Source of the DNA: Megalobrama amblycephala
Taxonomy: Eukaryota; Chordata; Actinopteri; Cypriniformes; Xenocyprididae
Assembly: GCF_018812025.1 (NCBI RefSeq)
Contig: NC_063050.1
Span: forward strand, 10,013,015 to 10,077,014
Direction of reading: 5' to 3'
Length of the DNA stretch: 64,000 nucleotides
Shown: positions 1-9,727 of the stretch, in pieces
Numbering within the stretch: position 1 is the first letter of the stretch
Layout: each line of letters opens with the position of its first letter
The notes under the pieces: generated by a model
Database searches by the model: none
Seen by the model: only the letters and a program-made list of their open reading frames with translations
What the model was told of the DNA's origin: nothing
Program-made: the position numbers and the translations under genes

Positions 1-980
1 CACATTGACTTCACTTGATACAACATCAACAATAACAGGTAAATATTACTGTACTAAAACCTCTTCATATTTTCTTGTTTGAATCTCACATTGATCATTA
101 AAATCCTCTTTCTCTTGTGTTTTCAGGCTCTTCAGTGATCTTCATTTCTGTTTTGGTTTTGCTCCTAATTGGTGTCCTGATGTTTCTAGTGGCCGTACGA
201 AAGAATAAAGAGGCTCACGGTGATTACAGTTTCATATCTTTGCTATTTTTTCATCAGTTTGTAATACTGAATGACCCTCTACGTGAGATTCAGATTCATC
301 ACAGACAGTTTAAAGTGTGTTGAAGTGAAAGTAAAGATCATCATCGCCCTCTACTGGCCTTCACTAGACAGACATGATGGTGATGATGCTTTTGAACTGT
401 TCTATAATTATTATTTATTTATTTTTTTTATTCATTTAGGTTTATGTTATTTATGTACATTTGGTGAGCACCCCCCTGTTTATTCTGTAATGGTTTGCTC
501 TGTTTTATTTTGGTTTGCCTTAAAAGCAGGGGTTTTCAACCCTGGTCTACTGTGGCCGAGAGAGCTCAACGCGCTGCAAATAAAGAAAACATCTTCATCA
601 GTTTGACAACACACGCGCTGCAAATTCCACAACACTTACAAATAGTGAAACGCGCTGCAAATAGCACATACCAGGCCCAGCGATCTCAAGTCCTTCTGCG
701 ATGATCTGAATGATGATGATGATGGTGACGATAATGATTAGGCTACTTTTAGAATTAAAATAATAATTTAATTTGCCCTGCAATAATTTATAGTGCCTCA
801 TGCATAACCGACGCGATTAGATTAGCTAATTAGAAAAACTCAGCTAAAGTGAAAGTAAAAACTCAGCAATGAGAGCTCTACTTCAACATGTTCTGATAAC
901 TATTTAACCTTAATTTATTTCTTAATATTTCTCTTGTGGCCCATACGTATTGAAAAAAATGAGAAGAGATATAGGTGTTA

Positions 981-1012
<32 letters not shown>

Positions 1013-3936
1013 CACCTATATCTCTTCTCATTTTTTTCAATATGTATGGGCCACAAGAGAAATTAAGAAATAAATTAAGGTTAAATAGTTATCAGAACAT
1101 GTTGAAGTAAAGCTCTCGTCGCTGAGTTTTTACTTTCACTTTCTGCAGTGAATAATTGACTGGGATTTGAGACATAAAATCAAGTAAATTATTAAAAAAT
1201 ATATATTATTTATTATTAATCATTTATTAATAATATTTTAACGAAAAATAATATCCCCCAAATCGTTTGTCCTGGCGCCGAGACTGGCACAGACCACAAC
1301 GAAAATGTTATAGGGAACACATTGACGTACCTGTCTGGTGGGACCGCTGGCTGGGATTGTTCATGTTTACTCTTAGGTGGTGTGCACCTGAAAGGTGAGT
1401 TTTTTCGTTTTGTTTGTTAACATTCTGATTATGAGCAGTCCTATTTGCAGCGCTTTTCATTATTTGTAAGTGTTGTGAACTTTTGCAGCGCATGTGTTGT
1501 CAAACTGATGAAGATGTTTTCTTTATTTGCTGGTGTTTTTTCTATTTGCATGTGTTTTCTTCATTTGCAGCGTGTTGAGCTCTCTCGGCCACCATACTGG
1601 TCCTGGAGAGCAACGGTCCTGCAGATTTTGGCTACGTTTACACATGGGCGGCTATTTTCATAAACGGACATTTCAACCTCTCCGGTTTCAAAAATAACAT
1701 CGTGCACACATATGTCAGTTTTCAGAAAAGTGTTCATTTACACGTACCCGTGTATATATGACGTCAAGAGTGTAACGAGCAGCTCAAGCCCACGTAAGCC
1801 AATCAGAATCCCGAAAAAGAATCCCGAATTCCTCTTGAAGTGATTCGAAGTTGTTGCAAAATTGCTGATCTCCGAGCACTCATTCGTCTCTGCTCCTCGA
1901 CATAATGGAGCAGCTGTATTTGCAAATGCAAACACACGAGAAGAGTTTGCACCAACATAAATGCGACTGCTACTCTAAACGCTTCTATGATCACATGTAA
2001 ACATAGGTCGCACTTTTTGACATAGGTGCGAGCTCTGGCGCATACTGTGACGTTGGCTGCCTAAACACCCGTTTGTCTCAGTTTACATGCAAACGTGCAA
2101 ACGAAGATTTTCAAAATCTCCACTCTGGCCGGAGTTTTTAGAAAGACTCGTTTTCAGAGGCGAATTCTCCGTTTGCGTATAAACGAAGGGCGCAAACGAA
2201 GGGAAATGTCTCCGTTTTTCAAAATAACCATGTACGTGTAAACGGGGCCTTTAGCTCCAACTTGAATCAAACACACCTGAACCAGCCATAATCTGATTCA
2301 AGGTGTTCAGGGCTGCTTGATAATTACAGACAGGTGTGTTGGAGCAGTGTTGGACACCCCTTCTTTAAAGGGTTAGTTCAACCAAAAATGAAAATTCTGT
2401 CATTAATAACTCACCCTCATGTTGTTCCTCACTCATAAGACCTTCGTTCATCTTCAGAACACAAATTAAGATATTTTTGATGAAGTCCAAGAGGTTTTTT
2501 AGAAAGCAACAGAATTACCATATTCAAGGTCTATAAAGGTACTAAAGACACCATTAAAACAGTCGCCGTAACTGCAGTGGTTCAACCTTAATGTTATGAT
2601 GAGAATACTTTTTATGCGCAGCAAAAAAAAAAAAAAAAATTAAACACTTTATCTTCCCTGTCAGTCTTCTACACAGTGAATGCAATGCAATGCTTCCGTG
2701 TTTACATCAGAACGCAGGCTCATCATTGGCCAGTGCTGGTCACGTGAGCAGCACGACACGTGTGATGCTGACACAGGAGCCACAGAGATGGCATCAAACA
2801 CAAAAGCACTGCATTGAGTCTTCAACTGCTTTCATTTAAAGTAGCTAAAACTGATGTCACTAGATGACATCATAACAGCAAATCCATTGATCTATAAAAA
2901 TATGAATAGATCAGTGAGCAAAATAAGACTTTCTCAAAAGGGTGGGGAAGTTACTAAATCTAGTGACAAAATCCCTAAATTGGCAACACTGAACATAAAC
3001 TGTGTAGGAGAATGACAGGGTAGAGGAAAAATTGTTGAATAAAATTACTTTTGTTTTGTTTCTGCGTGCAAAAAGTTTCCTTGTCACTTCATAACATTAA
3101 CATTTCTGTCATTAATTACTCACCCGCAATATTTTCATTCATCTTCAGAACACAAATTAAGATATTTTTGATGAAATCCTATAGGTTTTTTATCTTCCAT
3201 AGAAAGCAATGAAATGATCACTCTCAAGGTCCAGAGAAGTAGTAAAAACATTGTTAAATAGTCAATGTGACTGCAGTGGTTCAACCTAACCCTTTAAAGT
3301 GCCTTGAAGAATTGACGTTTACTTTAGATTGCCGTGTTTTCTTTATGAATGAAAGACGGAGCAACACAGTTTTTGACCGGTGTTTATTTTTTTGTTTTGT
3401 TTCTTATTGTGCAAGAACTTTCAGTAAATCTGTATGAATGAATGAGCTTCTACAATGATGTTTGATACTGTGGGCTGATGTGTTTTTGTTTTCTCTTCTC
3501 CTGCTATCCTTCTAAACTGATCTGAGTTCAGGATTTTCCGGGGATGAGGTAAGTCATCATGATCAATCATAAACACTTCTACTTGCTCTACTGCACACAC
3601 ACTGCTATAGGCAACAGGTTTAGTGTCTTTCTCAAGTGTGTAATGACATTGAAGCTTTATCAATAATGCAGATACTCTGCAGTTCTGTTCAACCAAATAC
3701 TGTAAAATGAGCCTCTTTGAACAGAAATTCACATGCTTCTGTACACATCCACCTTTTTGATTTGAATAAGATGTTTAATTATTTGAATGAATTGTGTCTG
3801 TTCTCAGGTGACTCAAGTTTCCTGCAGTTATGTGACCGTCAGTAAAACGGACCTTCATTCTGATCTGAACCACACAGACACCAGAACAACTGTAGTCTAC
3901 AGCGCTGTTCACTTACCCATAAACCCCTCTGACTAG
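1..3936 (+). CDS. Receptor 1 (partial): 3' end of a CD300/pIgR-like receptor with ITIM-like tail
   Basis: Only the last exons are in the window. Exon 1-38 ends a Thr/Ser-rich stalk (donor GTAAAT). Exon 127-219 encodes a hydrophobic transmembrane segment followed by the basic stop-transfer RKNK. Exon 3532-3548 is a 17-nt microexon (acceptor TTCAG, donor GTAAGT). Exon 3808-3936 encodes 42 tail residues and TAG. The phases agree throughout: phase 1 after 219, phase 0 after the microexon. The tail holds VVYSAV, which fits the ITIM consensus (V-x-Y-x-x-V), and a second tyrosine in CSYVTV. ITIMs recruit SHP phosphatases, so an inhibitory leukocyte receptor is the likely role (inference). The Ig domains lie upstream of the window. 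The 3.3-kb intron before the microexon is filled with mobile elements. Other small exons in that intron cannot be excluded. Confidence 0.72.
548..1597. mobile_element. Foldback element, ~1.05 kb, with long inverted repeats
   Basis: The ends are inverted copies sharing TGGCCGAGAGAGCTCAAC and several CGCTGCAAAT motifs (548-672 against 1437-1597). Inside, 838-984 and about 1012-1140 form a second, nearly perfect inverted pair separated by an A-run, so the whole unit could fold into a long hairpin. It is flanked by CTGGTC direct repeats (542-547 and 1598-1603), which fits insertion into the surrounding hAT-like repeat. No open reading frame of note. Confidence 0.75.
1630..2249. mobile_element. 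PIF/Harbinger-like MITE
   Basis: Terminal inverted repeats GGCTACGTTTACAC (left) and GGCCCCGTTTACAC (right, inverted) bound 620 bp. They are flanked by TTT on both sides (627-629 relative to 1000, i.e. 1627-1629, and 2250-2252). A 3-bp duplication is typical of PIF/Harbinger. Removing the element and one TTT restores the common fish repeat around it. No transposase is encoded. Confidence 0.65.
2364..3298. repeat. Tandem pair of a dispersed fish repeat
   Basis: Two related copies (about 2364-2600 and 3105-3298) share the core for CATCTTCAGAACACAAATTAAG and the ending CTGCAGTGGTTCAACC. The same family occurs in full at 22074-22619. The outer ends, TTTAAAGGGTTAG and its inverse CTAACCCTTTAAA, suggest the pair moved or was bounded as one unit. 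No gene is seen in it. Confidence 0.6.
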
Positions 3937-4479
3937 TCAAAACTACTCTGATATCTCCATATCCAGTGAATAACGGCCGGAGGGTGATTGTTTGGTGTAT
4001 ATTAAGTGTATATTTTAGTTTTAGATGAAGTGTGTCACACTGCAGCATATTTTAAGTGAATTATTCTTCTAATATTTATGTAACATTTGTAAACAGTGTT
4101 TTGACGGTTTTAAAACTCATTACTTTGTATTGTATATAAATCAAAAATGATTAAGTTCTTTGATGTCTTATAAATGTAAAATGAATGTATACCATCCGCA
4201 GTGACTCTTTTCTCAGGTAGATGGAGTTACGCATGCATTAGGGTGGAGCTAGTATTTCTTTTATAACCTTTTTGCTTATATGTGCAGAGCAATGGAGAGA
4301 ATGGACTGTTATGGTCAGTAGCCTATTCAGCCAAAGCGAAAGAGCATAACCATTCAATTCTGTCATTCAAATAATCATTCTTTTGTCAATAAATGATTAA
4401 TATAGAATAATATTAATACATCGGTAACACTTTACAATACATGTTCACTAATATGCATTAATTCACGCTTAACTAATGC
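3937..4479. other. Receptor 1 3' flank and repeat edge
   Basis: Probable 3' UTR and flank of receptor 1. No convincing AATAAA follows closely; the first (in CAATAAATG) is near 4388. From about 4422 the sequence GGTAACACTTTACAA resembles the end of another fish DNA transposon, which resumes after 9278. No gene seen. Confidence 0.4.
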
Positions 4480-4802
4480 CAAAGACTATAGAATAACACA
4501 AGACGTGTCACTCGTATTGTTTTGAATGGGAGAAAGAGTAACGCGCAATATGGCGGAATAAGTCCCGCCTTCTAAATAAGAGCCAATCAGCGGCCGTTAG
4601 AATCACCGGTTTCTATAGAAACAGTCAGACGCGCGCCTCCAAAGAGACGCGCATTTAGGTCTGCGCATGCGCATTAGCTTGATCCAGCCTGAATAATACA
4701 GTTTTTTTGTCATGATTCGAGCGTTTAGAAACTAAATTTATGAGCCGGTTGTTGTTAGATTTCATTGGTGATTTCAAATATGAAATTTAATCGTAAGGTT
4801 GG

Positions 4803-5009
4803 TGTCATGATAAGTGAGTATTTAATGATATGTGCATATACCTAGTCTAATCACTAGATGTCAGTAGTGAAGTACTTACCTGTAGGTGTTGGTCCTACCT
4901 GAAGGAGACGCCTAGTCATGTTGTGAAGTTGCACCATGTGCGGACCGTTCTGTAAAATAAAAGATGTTTTGTTAGACACAGTTTCATTAATTGAACAACA
5001 AACATTACA
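4803..5009 (+). repeat. 5' LTR of Gypsy-1
   Basis: Starts TGTCATG and ends ACATTACA. The last 162 bp (4848-5009) match 8992-9153 exactly by eye and contain AATAAA. The first 45 bp do not match the corresponding part of the 3' LTR. Confidence 0.7.
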
Positions 5010-5045
5010 TGGTACCAGGAGTGGTCAGAAGTTCAGATAGTCGTA

Positions 5046-5594
5046 ATGGAAAGTGTAAAACCGCCTGACGCTGTCAACTGGACTGGAAATATTGACTGTG
5101 AGTGGCGAACGTTTAAGCAACGATTTACACTGTATTTGCAAGCAGTGGGGCTGGATGATCAGTCGGATGCAAGAAAGATTGCTTTATTGCTCACCGTTGC
5201 GGGACCGCAATCGATCGAGGTATTTAACACGCTGGTGTTTGATCGAGCAGAAGATAAAGGAAGCTTCGAGAAAGTGATCGAGAAATTACACTGCTCACCA
5301 AAAAAGAACGAGACATTTGAGAGGTATATTTTTCGTTCATGTCTGCAACTTCAAGGAGAGACATTTGATAGTTTCTTAATCGACCTCAAATTGAAAGCGA
5401 GGACATGTAACTTTGGATTGCTACATGATTCAATGGTCAGGGACCAAATTGTGTTTGGAATAAATGACAAGAAAATGAGGGAGAGATTGTTGAGAGAAAC
5501 TGAGCTGACATTAACTGATGCAGTACGGATATGTCATGCCAGTGAAGTGGTGCAGCAACATGCTAAAACGTTATACAAAGACTGCTGCACATGA
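5046..5594 (+). pseudogene. Gypsy-1 gag (capsid part), frame-broken
   Basis: 182 codons from an ATG 36 bp after the primer-binding-like site. The W-R-x-F-K-Q-R-F opening, the LLTVAG segment and the later LQGETFDSFLIDLK segment resemble the retrotransposon gag core of Gypsy elements. The zinc-knuckle part that should follow is in another frame from about 5575, so a small indel has split gag. The gag protein would form the particle that packages the element RNA. Confidence 0.75.
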
Positions 5595-5976
5595 AAGTTC
5601 GTCAGTAGCTGCAGTGACAGAGAGAGCTCAGAAACAAAGCTCTTCAAAATGGAAACAGCAAAATGAAAAAGAAATGTTCAGTTGTAAGAGATGTGGCAAA
5701 AGACACAGACCAAAGCAGTGCCCAGCCTATGGCAAAACCTGTGCTAAATGTGGAGGGCAGAATCACTTTGCAAAGCAGTGCTTGACAAAAAAACATAGTC
5801 GAAGCGAACGAGTCCATACAGTGGAAGAAACTGCTCTTAGTGACACATTCTTTGTAGGCCTGGTAGAACAGGCTGAAGAAAACAGTCTTGTGAAGGATAA
5901 GTGGACTGCAGCTGGAGAAATAAATGGAGCAACAATAATGCTGAAATTAGACACAGGAGCCAAATGTGATCTCTGA
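5560..5976 (+). pseudogene. Gypsy-1 nucleocapsid zinc knuckles and start of protease
   Basis: Frame +1 relative to gag. It contains two closely spaced zinc-knuckle-type motifs (CKRCGKRHRPKQC and CAKCGGQNHFAKQC, near codons 55-90 of this frame) and then the aspartic protease signature LDTGAKC just before the frame ends at 5976. The reading continues in a third frame from 5966, so another small indel lies within the protease active-site region. Confidence 0.8.
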
Positions 5977-8542
5977 AAGAGATATAAGAAAAATGAAAAG
6001 CAAGCCACATATTAAACCAAACACTGTGCAACTCAAAGCTTACAACGGACAGAGCATAGAAACAAGAGGAACATGCAAGATCAAAGTAAAGGTGAAAAGC
6101 AAAGAACAACACCTTGTGTTCGTAGTCGTTCCAGATGGACATGATTCAGTGTTGGGAGACAAGGCATGTGAAGACTTAGGCCTAGTTAAAAGAGTAGACA
6201 ACATAAAATATGGCAATACACAGAACAGTGTTGATAATATAGTAAAACAGTTTCCTGACATTTTTGAAGAGTTTGGAGCGCTTCCATTCACCTATAAGAT
6301 ACAGCTCAAAGAGGATGCAAAGCCAGTGGTCCATGCTCTGAGACGGGTACCAGCCCCGCTAAGAGATAAGTTAAAACAGGAACTGGAAAGGATGACAGCC
6401 ATGGGAGTTATAAAGAAAGTGGAACAGCCGACAGAATGGGTGAACTCCATGGTTTGTGTAAGAAAAGCAAACGGAGAATTACGTGTGTGTATGGATCCAA
6501 AAGACCTAAACGCAAACATTCAGAGAGAACATTATCAGATTCCGGCTCGGGAAGAAATCATCAGTGAGATGGGAGGTGCAAAGTTCTTCACAAAGCTGGA
6601 TGCATCTCAGGGCTTTTGGCAGGTAAAACTACATGAAGATAGCACACACTACTGCACATTTAACACACCCTTTGGCAGATACTCCTTCTTGAGGATGCCC
6701 TTTGGGATTTCTTCAGCACCTGAGGTGTTTCACAAAGCCATGGAGCACATAATTGAAGGAATACAAGGAGTTTGTGTCTATGTGGATGATGTCATATTGT
6801 GGGGATCCACAATTGAACAGCACAATGAAAGGCTCATGGAAGTTTTGCAGCGAGTGCAGAAATATGGACTGAGGCTGAATAAACAAAAATGTCAGTTTGG
6901 AGTAAAGGAAGTCACGTTTCTAGGAGACAAGCTGACAGAAGGTGGCGTACAACCAGACAAAAGTAAAATTCAAGCAATACTCAATATGCCAAGACCTACA
7001 GACAAAAAGGCAGTGTTAAGAGTGATGGGAATGATTAACTTTATCGGCAAGTTCATACCAAACCTGTCGTCAAAGACAGTGTACATGAGAGAACTGTTAC
7101 ATGACAAGTGTGAGTTCAAGTGGACAAACAACCATGAACAAGAGTGGTCCCGTCTGAAGACACTCTTGACAACAGAGCCTGTGCTGACTTTCTTTGAACC
7201 ATCTAGGAGGACAAAGATATCAACTGACGCATCTAAGGATGGCTTGGGAGCTGTGCTGCTCCAGGAAGAAGGAAAACACTGGAGGCCAGTTGCGTATGCA
7301 TCAAGAACAATGACGCAAGCTGAGTGTCGTTATGCCCAGATCGAGAAGGAGTGCCTTGGACTGGTGTATGGGGTGGAGAAGTTTCACAGTTATGTGTATG
7401 GACTTCCAAAGTTTGTGGCGGAGACAGATCACAAGCCACTAATAGCCATCATCAAGAAAAATTTGAGTGAAATGTCACCGAGAATCCAACGGCTAATGAT
7501 GAAGCTTCAGAGATATGACTTTGAACTGATATATACACCTGGAAAGTACATAGTGCTAGCAGATGCTCTGTCCAGAGCAACCTCAGACAGTGAGACACAT
7601 CACAAGAGCTCTACAGAAGCTGACGTGACCCTTCATGTGAACATGATAGCTGGTGCTCTTCCAGTGACTGATGCAAAGTCTAAACAGATTGTAGCTGAAA
7701 CCGCGAAAGACAGAGAGCTACAGATTGTCATCAAACTTCTGAATGAAGGCTGGAAAAAGGAAGCATGTTCACGGTACTACAATATAAGGACAGAGTTGAG
7801 TGTGGTAGAAGGACTTCTGCTGAGACAGAATAGAATAGTAATGCCACAAGCACTGAGAAAGGAAATGCTGAGAAGATTGCATGAGGGACATCTGGGAGCA
7901 GAACAATGCAAAAGGAGAGCCAGGACAGCCATCTATTGGCCAGGAATTAATGCTGACATTGACAGAATGGTGTCAACCTGTGATACCTGCTTAAGTCATC
8001 GAGCAAAGCAGCAAAAAGAGCCAATGATCATCACTGACACACCTAGTGAGCCGTGGCAGAAAATTGGAACAGATTTGTTTGTCTTAAATGGGAAGAACTA
8101 TCTGCTTGTTGTGGACTACCTGTCTAACTATCCAGAGATGGCTCTGCTTCCAAATACATCTACTGCCAGTGTAATCACACACATGAAGTCAATCTTTGCA
8201 AGGCATGGAATCCCTCAGGTTGTCTGTAGTGACAATGGACCGTGTTATAATAGCAAAGAATTCCAGGAATTTGCAGTGGAGTATGACTTCAAACATGTGA
8301 CATCGAGCCCGCTATATCCACAATCTAACGGGAAAGCGGAAAAGGGAGTACATATAGTTAAAATGCTACTGAAGAAAGCAGTGAGCAGCAAGTCTGACCC
8401 GTATCTAGCATTGTTAAATTACCATGCTTCACCACTGGAACATGGTTTATCTCCAGCTGAGATGCTAATGGGAAGAAAATTGCGTACTACCCTGCCTTAC
8501 CTGACACAACCAAAGAAAATCAAAGGGTTGCAAAAGACTTGA
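5966..8542 (+). pseudogene. Gypsy-1 pol: protease end, RT, RNase H, integrase
   Basis: An 858-codon open frame whose first codon (GTG) is not a real start but a frame junction. The first ~60 residues are the rest of the protease. The RT has the MPFGISSAPE motif and the catalytic YVDD at about residues 272-275. RNase H follows (about 405-530, with STDASKDGLGAVLLQ). The integrase has an HHCC-type finger (C-x-x-C near CDTCLSH) and catalytic segments around TDLFVL and SDNGP. The frame closes at 8542 and the C-terminal part resumes at 8607. Confidence 0.9.
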
Positions 8543-8606
8543 GGATTGCAATACCTGGAATAGAAAAGCCACAGTCCTTGAGGAGGTTTATCCGAGATCT
8601 TACACT

Positions 8607-8810
8607 GTGAAAACAGAAGATGGTCAGATCCTGAGAAGAAATAGGAGAAGTTTGCTGAAAACACAAGAAACAGTGCCACAGGATACATCACCTGTAGAAT
8701 CGGAAACAGAACCAGTTATAGACAATAAAGAGGATGAAAAGGAGACACACTTACCTGAATTGCGAAGATCCAAACGCACAGTAAAACCACCTGAGAGACT
8801 TGACCTGTAA
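8607..8810 (+). pseudogene. Gypsy-1 pol C-terminal tail
   Basis: Shifted frame after a break near 8545. It ends in a basic RRSKRTVKPPERLDL segment and a stop at 8810, typical of the C-terminal tail of Gypsy integrases. A purine-rich stretch AAAGGAGG follows directly and is a candidate polypurine tract. Confidence 0.65.
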
Positions 8811-8991
8811 AGGAGGCATTAGTAAAGTGAACAGACATTTAAGTAGTTACTATGCAAAAAGAGAGTAATGACAGTTGAATGTTAATTAAGAGATGGTTTG
8901 TATAAAGAGCATAATGTTTAAGTTGTTATATAATATGTTGTTGTTAAGTGAGCATGCAAGAATTTAAATGCAGTAATGGTGAAACCTTAAA

Positions 8992-9153
8992 TAATCACTA
9001 GATGTCAGTAGTGAAGTACTTACCTGTAGGTGTTGGTCCTACCTGAAGGAGACGCCTAGTCATGTTGTGAAGTTGCACCATGTGCGGACCGTTCTGTAAA
9101 ATAAAAGATGTTTTGTTAGACACAGTTTCATTAATTGAACAACAAACATTACA
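8992..9153 (+). repeat. 3' LTR of Gypsy-1 (part identical to the 5' LTR)
   Basis: Matches 4848-5009 base for base as read. The LTR probably starts further left (somewhere in 8828-8936), but that U3 part does not resemble the 5' LTR U3, so the left border is not fixed. Confidence 0.7.
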
Positions 9154-9285
9154 GTTGGCCAACAGTTTTGTAGAATTTGATGTTTCCCCATTCAAAGAGA
9201 TTGCATGATGCCCAGGATGCCCGAGAGGCGTTTCAAAGATGGCCGCCGAGTGAAATGACTTGTCTTAAAGGGACTTTGCTAATGC

Positions 9286-9610
9286 ACAGATAATCCTGCG
9301 TTAATGTATGACTCATGAAGAACTAAACCATTAATTAATGATTACTGCATCAGCAACTAATGAAGAGTCTATAAGAATAAGTAATATATGAATTGTTATT
9401 ATGTGTCATAATGTATTAATTCCTTAATAACTATATAATTTTATTATCTAATAGTCTAAGTCAATGTGTTAATGACTGAGCCTCACAATAAAAGCTGAAA
9501 TCTGTCTGGCTCAAGTTTCTTATATTCACTATAATTTGTATGATAATCTTCATGAAAACGTTAAAGTGAAGAAACTGTAACTTCAGCCAGATGGCGCTCT
9601 TTCTCAGTGT
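9286..9610. other. Upstream flank of receptor 2, no gene seen
   Basis: AT-rich sequence with many TTAAT motifs. It probably continues the repeat whose left part is at 4422-4479. No open frame or RNA gene recognised. Confidence 0.4.
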
Positions 9611-9727
9611 TTAATTCAGTACTGAGTCAAAGGAGAACTGTGTGATGTCACACTATAAAAAGCCTTACTATCAGCCCTCATGTGCACAGAGAACATTCAG
9701 CATGAAGAAGACTGAACTCAACTCACA
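9611..9727 (+). promoter_or_regulatory. Core promoter and 5' UTR of receptor 2
   Basis: It contains a consensus AP-1 site TGAGTCA (9623-9629), a CRE/ATF-like TGATGTCA (9643-9650) and a TATA box TATAAAA (9654-9660) about 70 bp before the start codon. The spacing puts transcription start near 9685 (inference). The block is conserved upstream of receptor 4, where the TATA box is altered. A short upstream frame (ATG 9702) ends in a TGA that overlaps the main ATG. Confidence 0.6.

Larger units (their letters stand above)
527..2362. mobile_element. Non-autonomous hAT-like repeat, twice interrupted
   Basis: Segments 527-547, 1598-1629 and 2250-2362 read as one common fish repeat. It opens CAGGGGTTTTCAACCCTGG and closes with an inverted GGACACCCCTT. 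It is flanked by 8-bp direct repeats CTTAAAAG (519-526) and CTTTAAAG (2363-2370), one mismatch, as expected for hAT. Two other elements sit inside it (548-1597 and 1630-2249). No coding capacity. Confidence 0.7.
4803..9153 (+). mobile_element. Decayed Ty3/Gypsy retrotransposon (Gypsy-1)
   Basis: A 5-bp duplication GTTGG (4798-4802 and 9154-9158) flanks an element beginning TG and ending CA. Order: 5' LTR, primer-binding-like TGGTACCAGGAGTGG from 5010, gag, zinc knuckles, protease, reverse transcriptase, RNase H, integrase, 3' LTR. The domain order (RT before integrase) places it in Ty3/Gypsy. At least three frame breaks (about 5575, 5966, 8545) interrupt the coding region, so this copy is not autonomous as it stands. 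Confidence 0.88.
4480..9278. mobile_element. DNA transposon remnant hosting an LTR retrotransposon
   Basis: It is bounded by CAAAG at the left and CTTTG at the right and flanked by 7-bp direct repeats CTAATGC (4473-4479 and 9279-9285). The subterminal parts (4480-4802 and 9154-9278) are GC-rich and non-coding. The left has an inverted-type match to the right (ACAAGACGTGTCACT against ACAAGTCATTTCACT). The Ty3/Gypsy element 4803-9153 sits inside. Confidence 0.55.
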
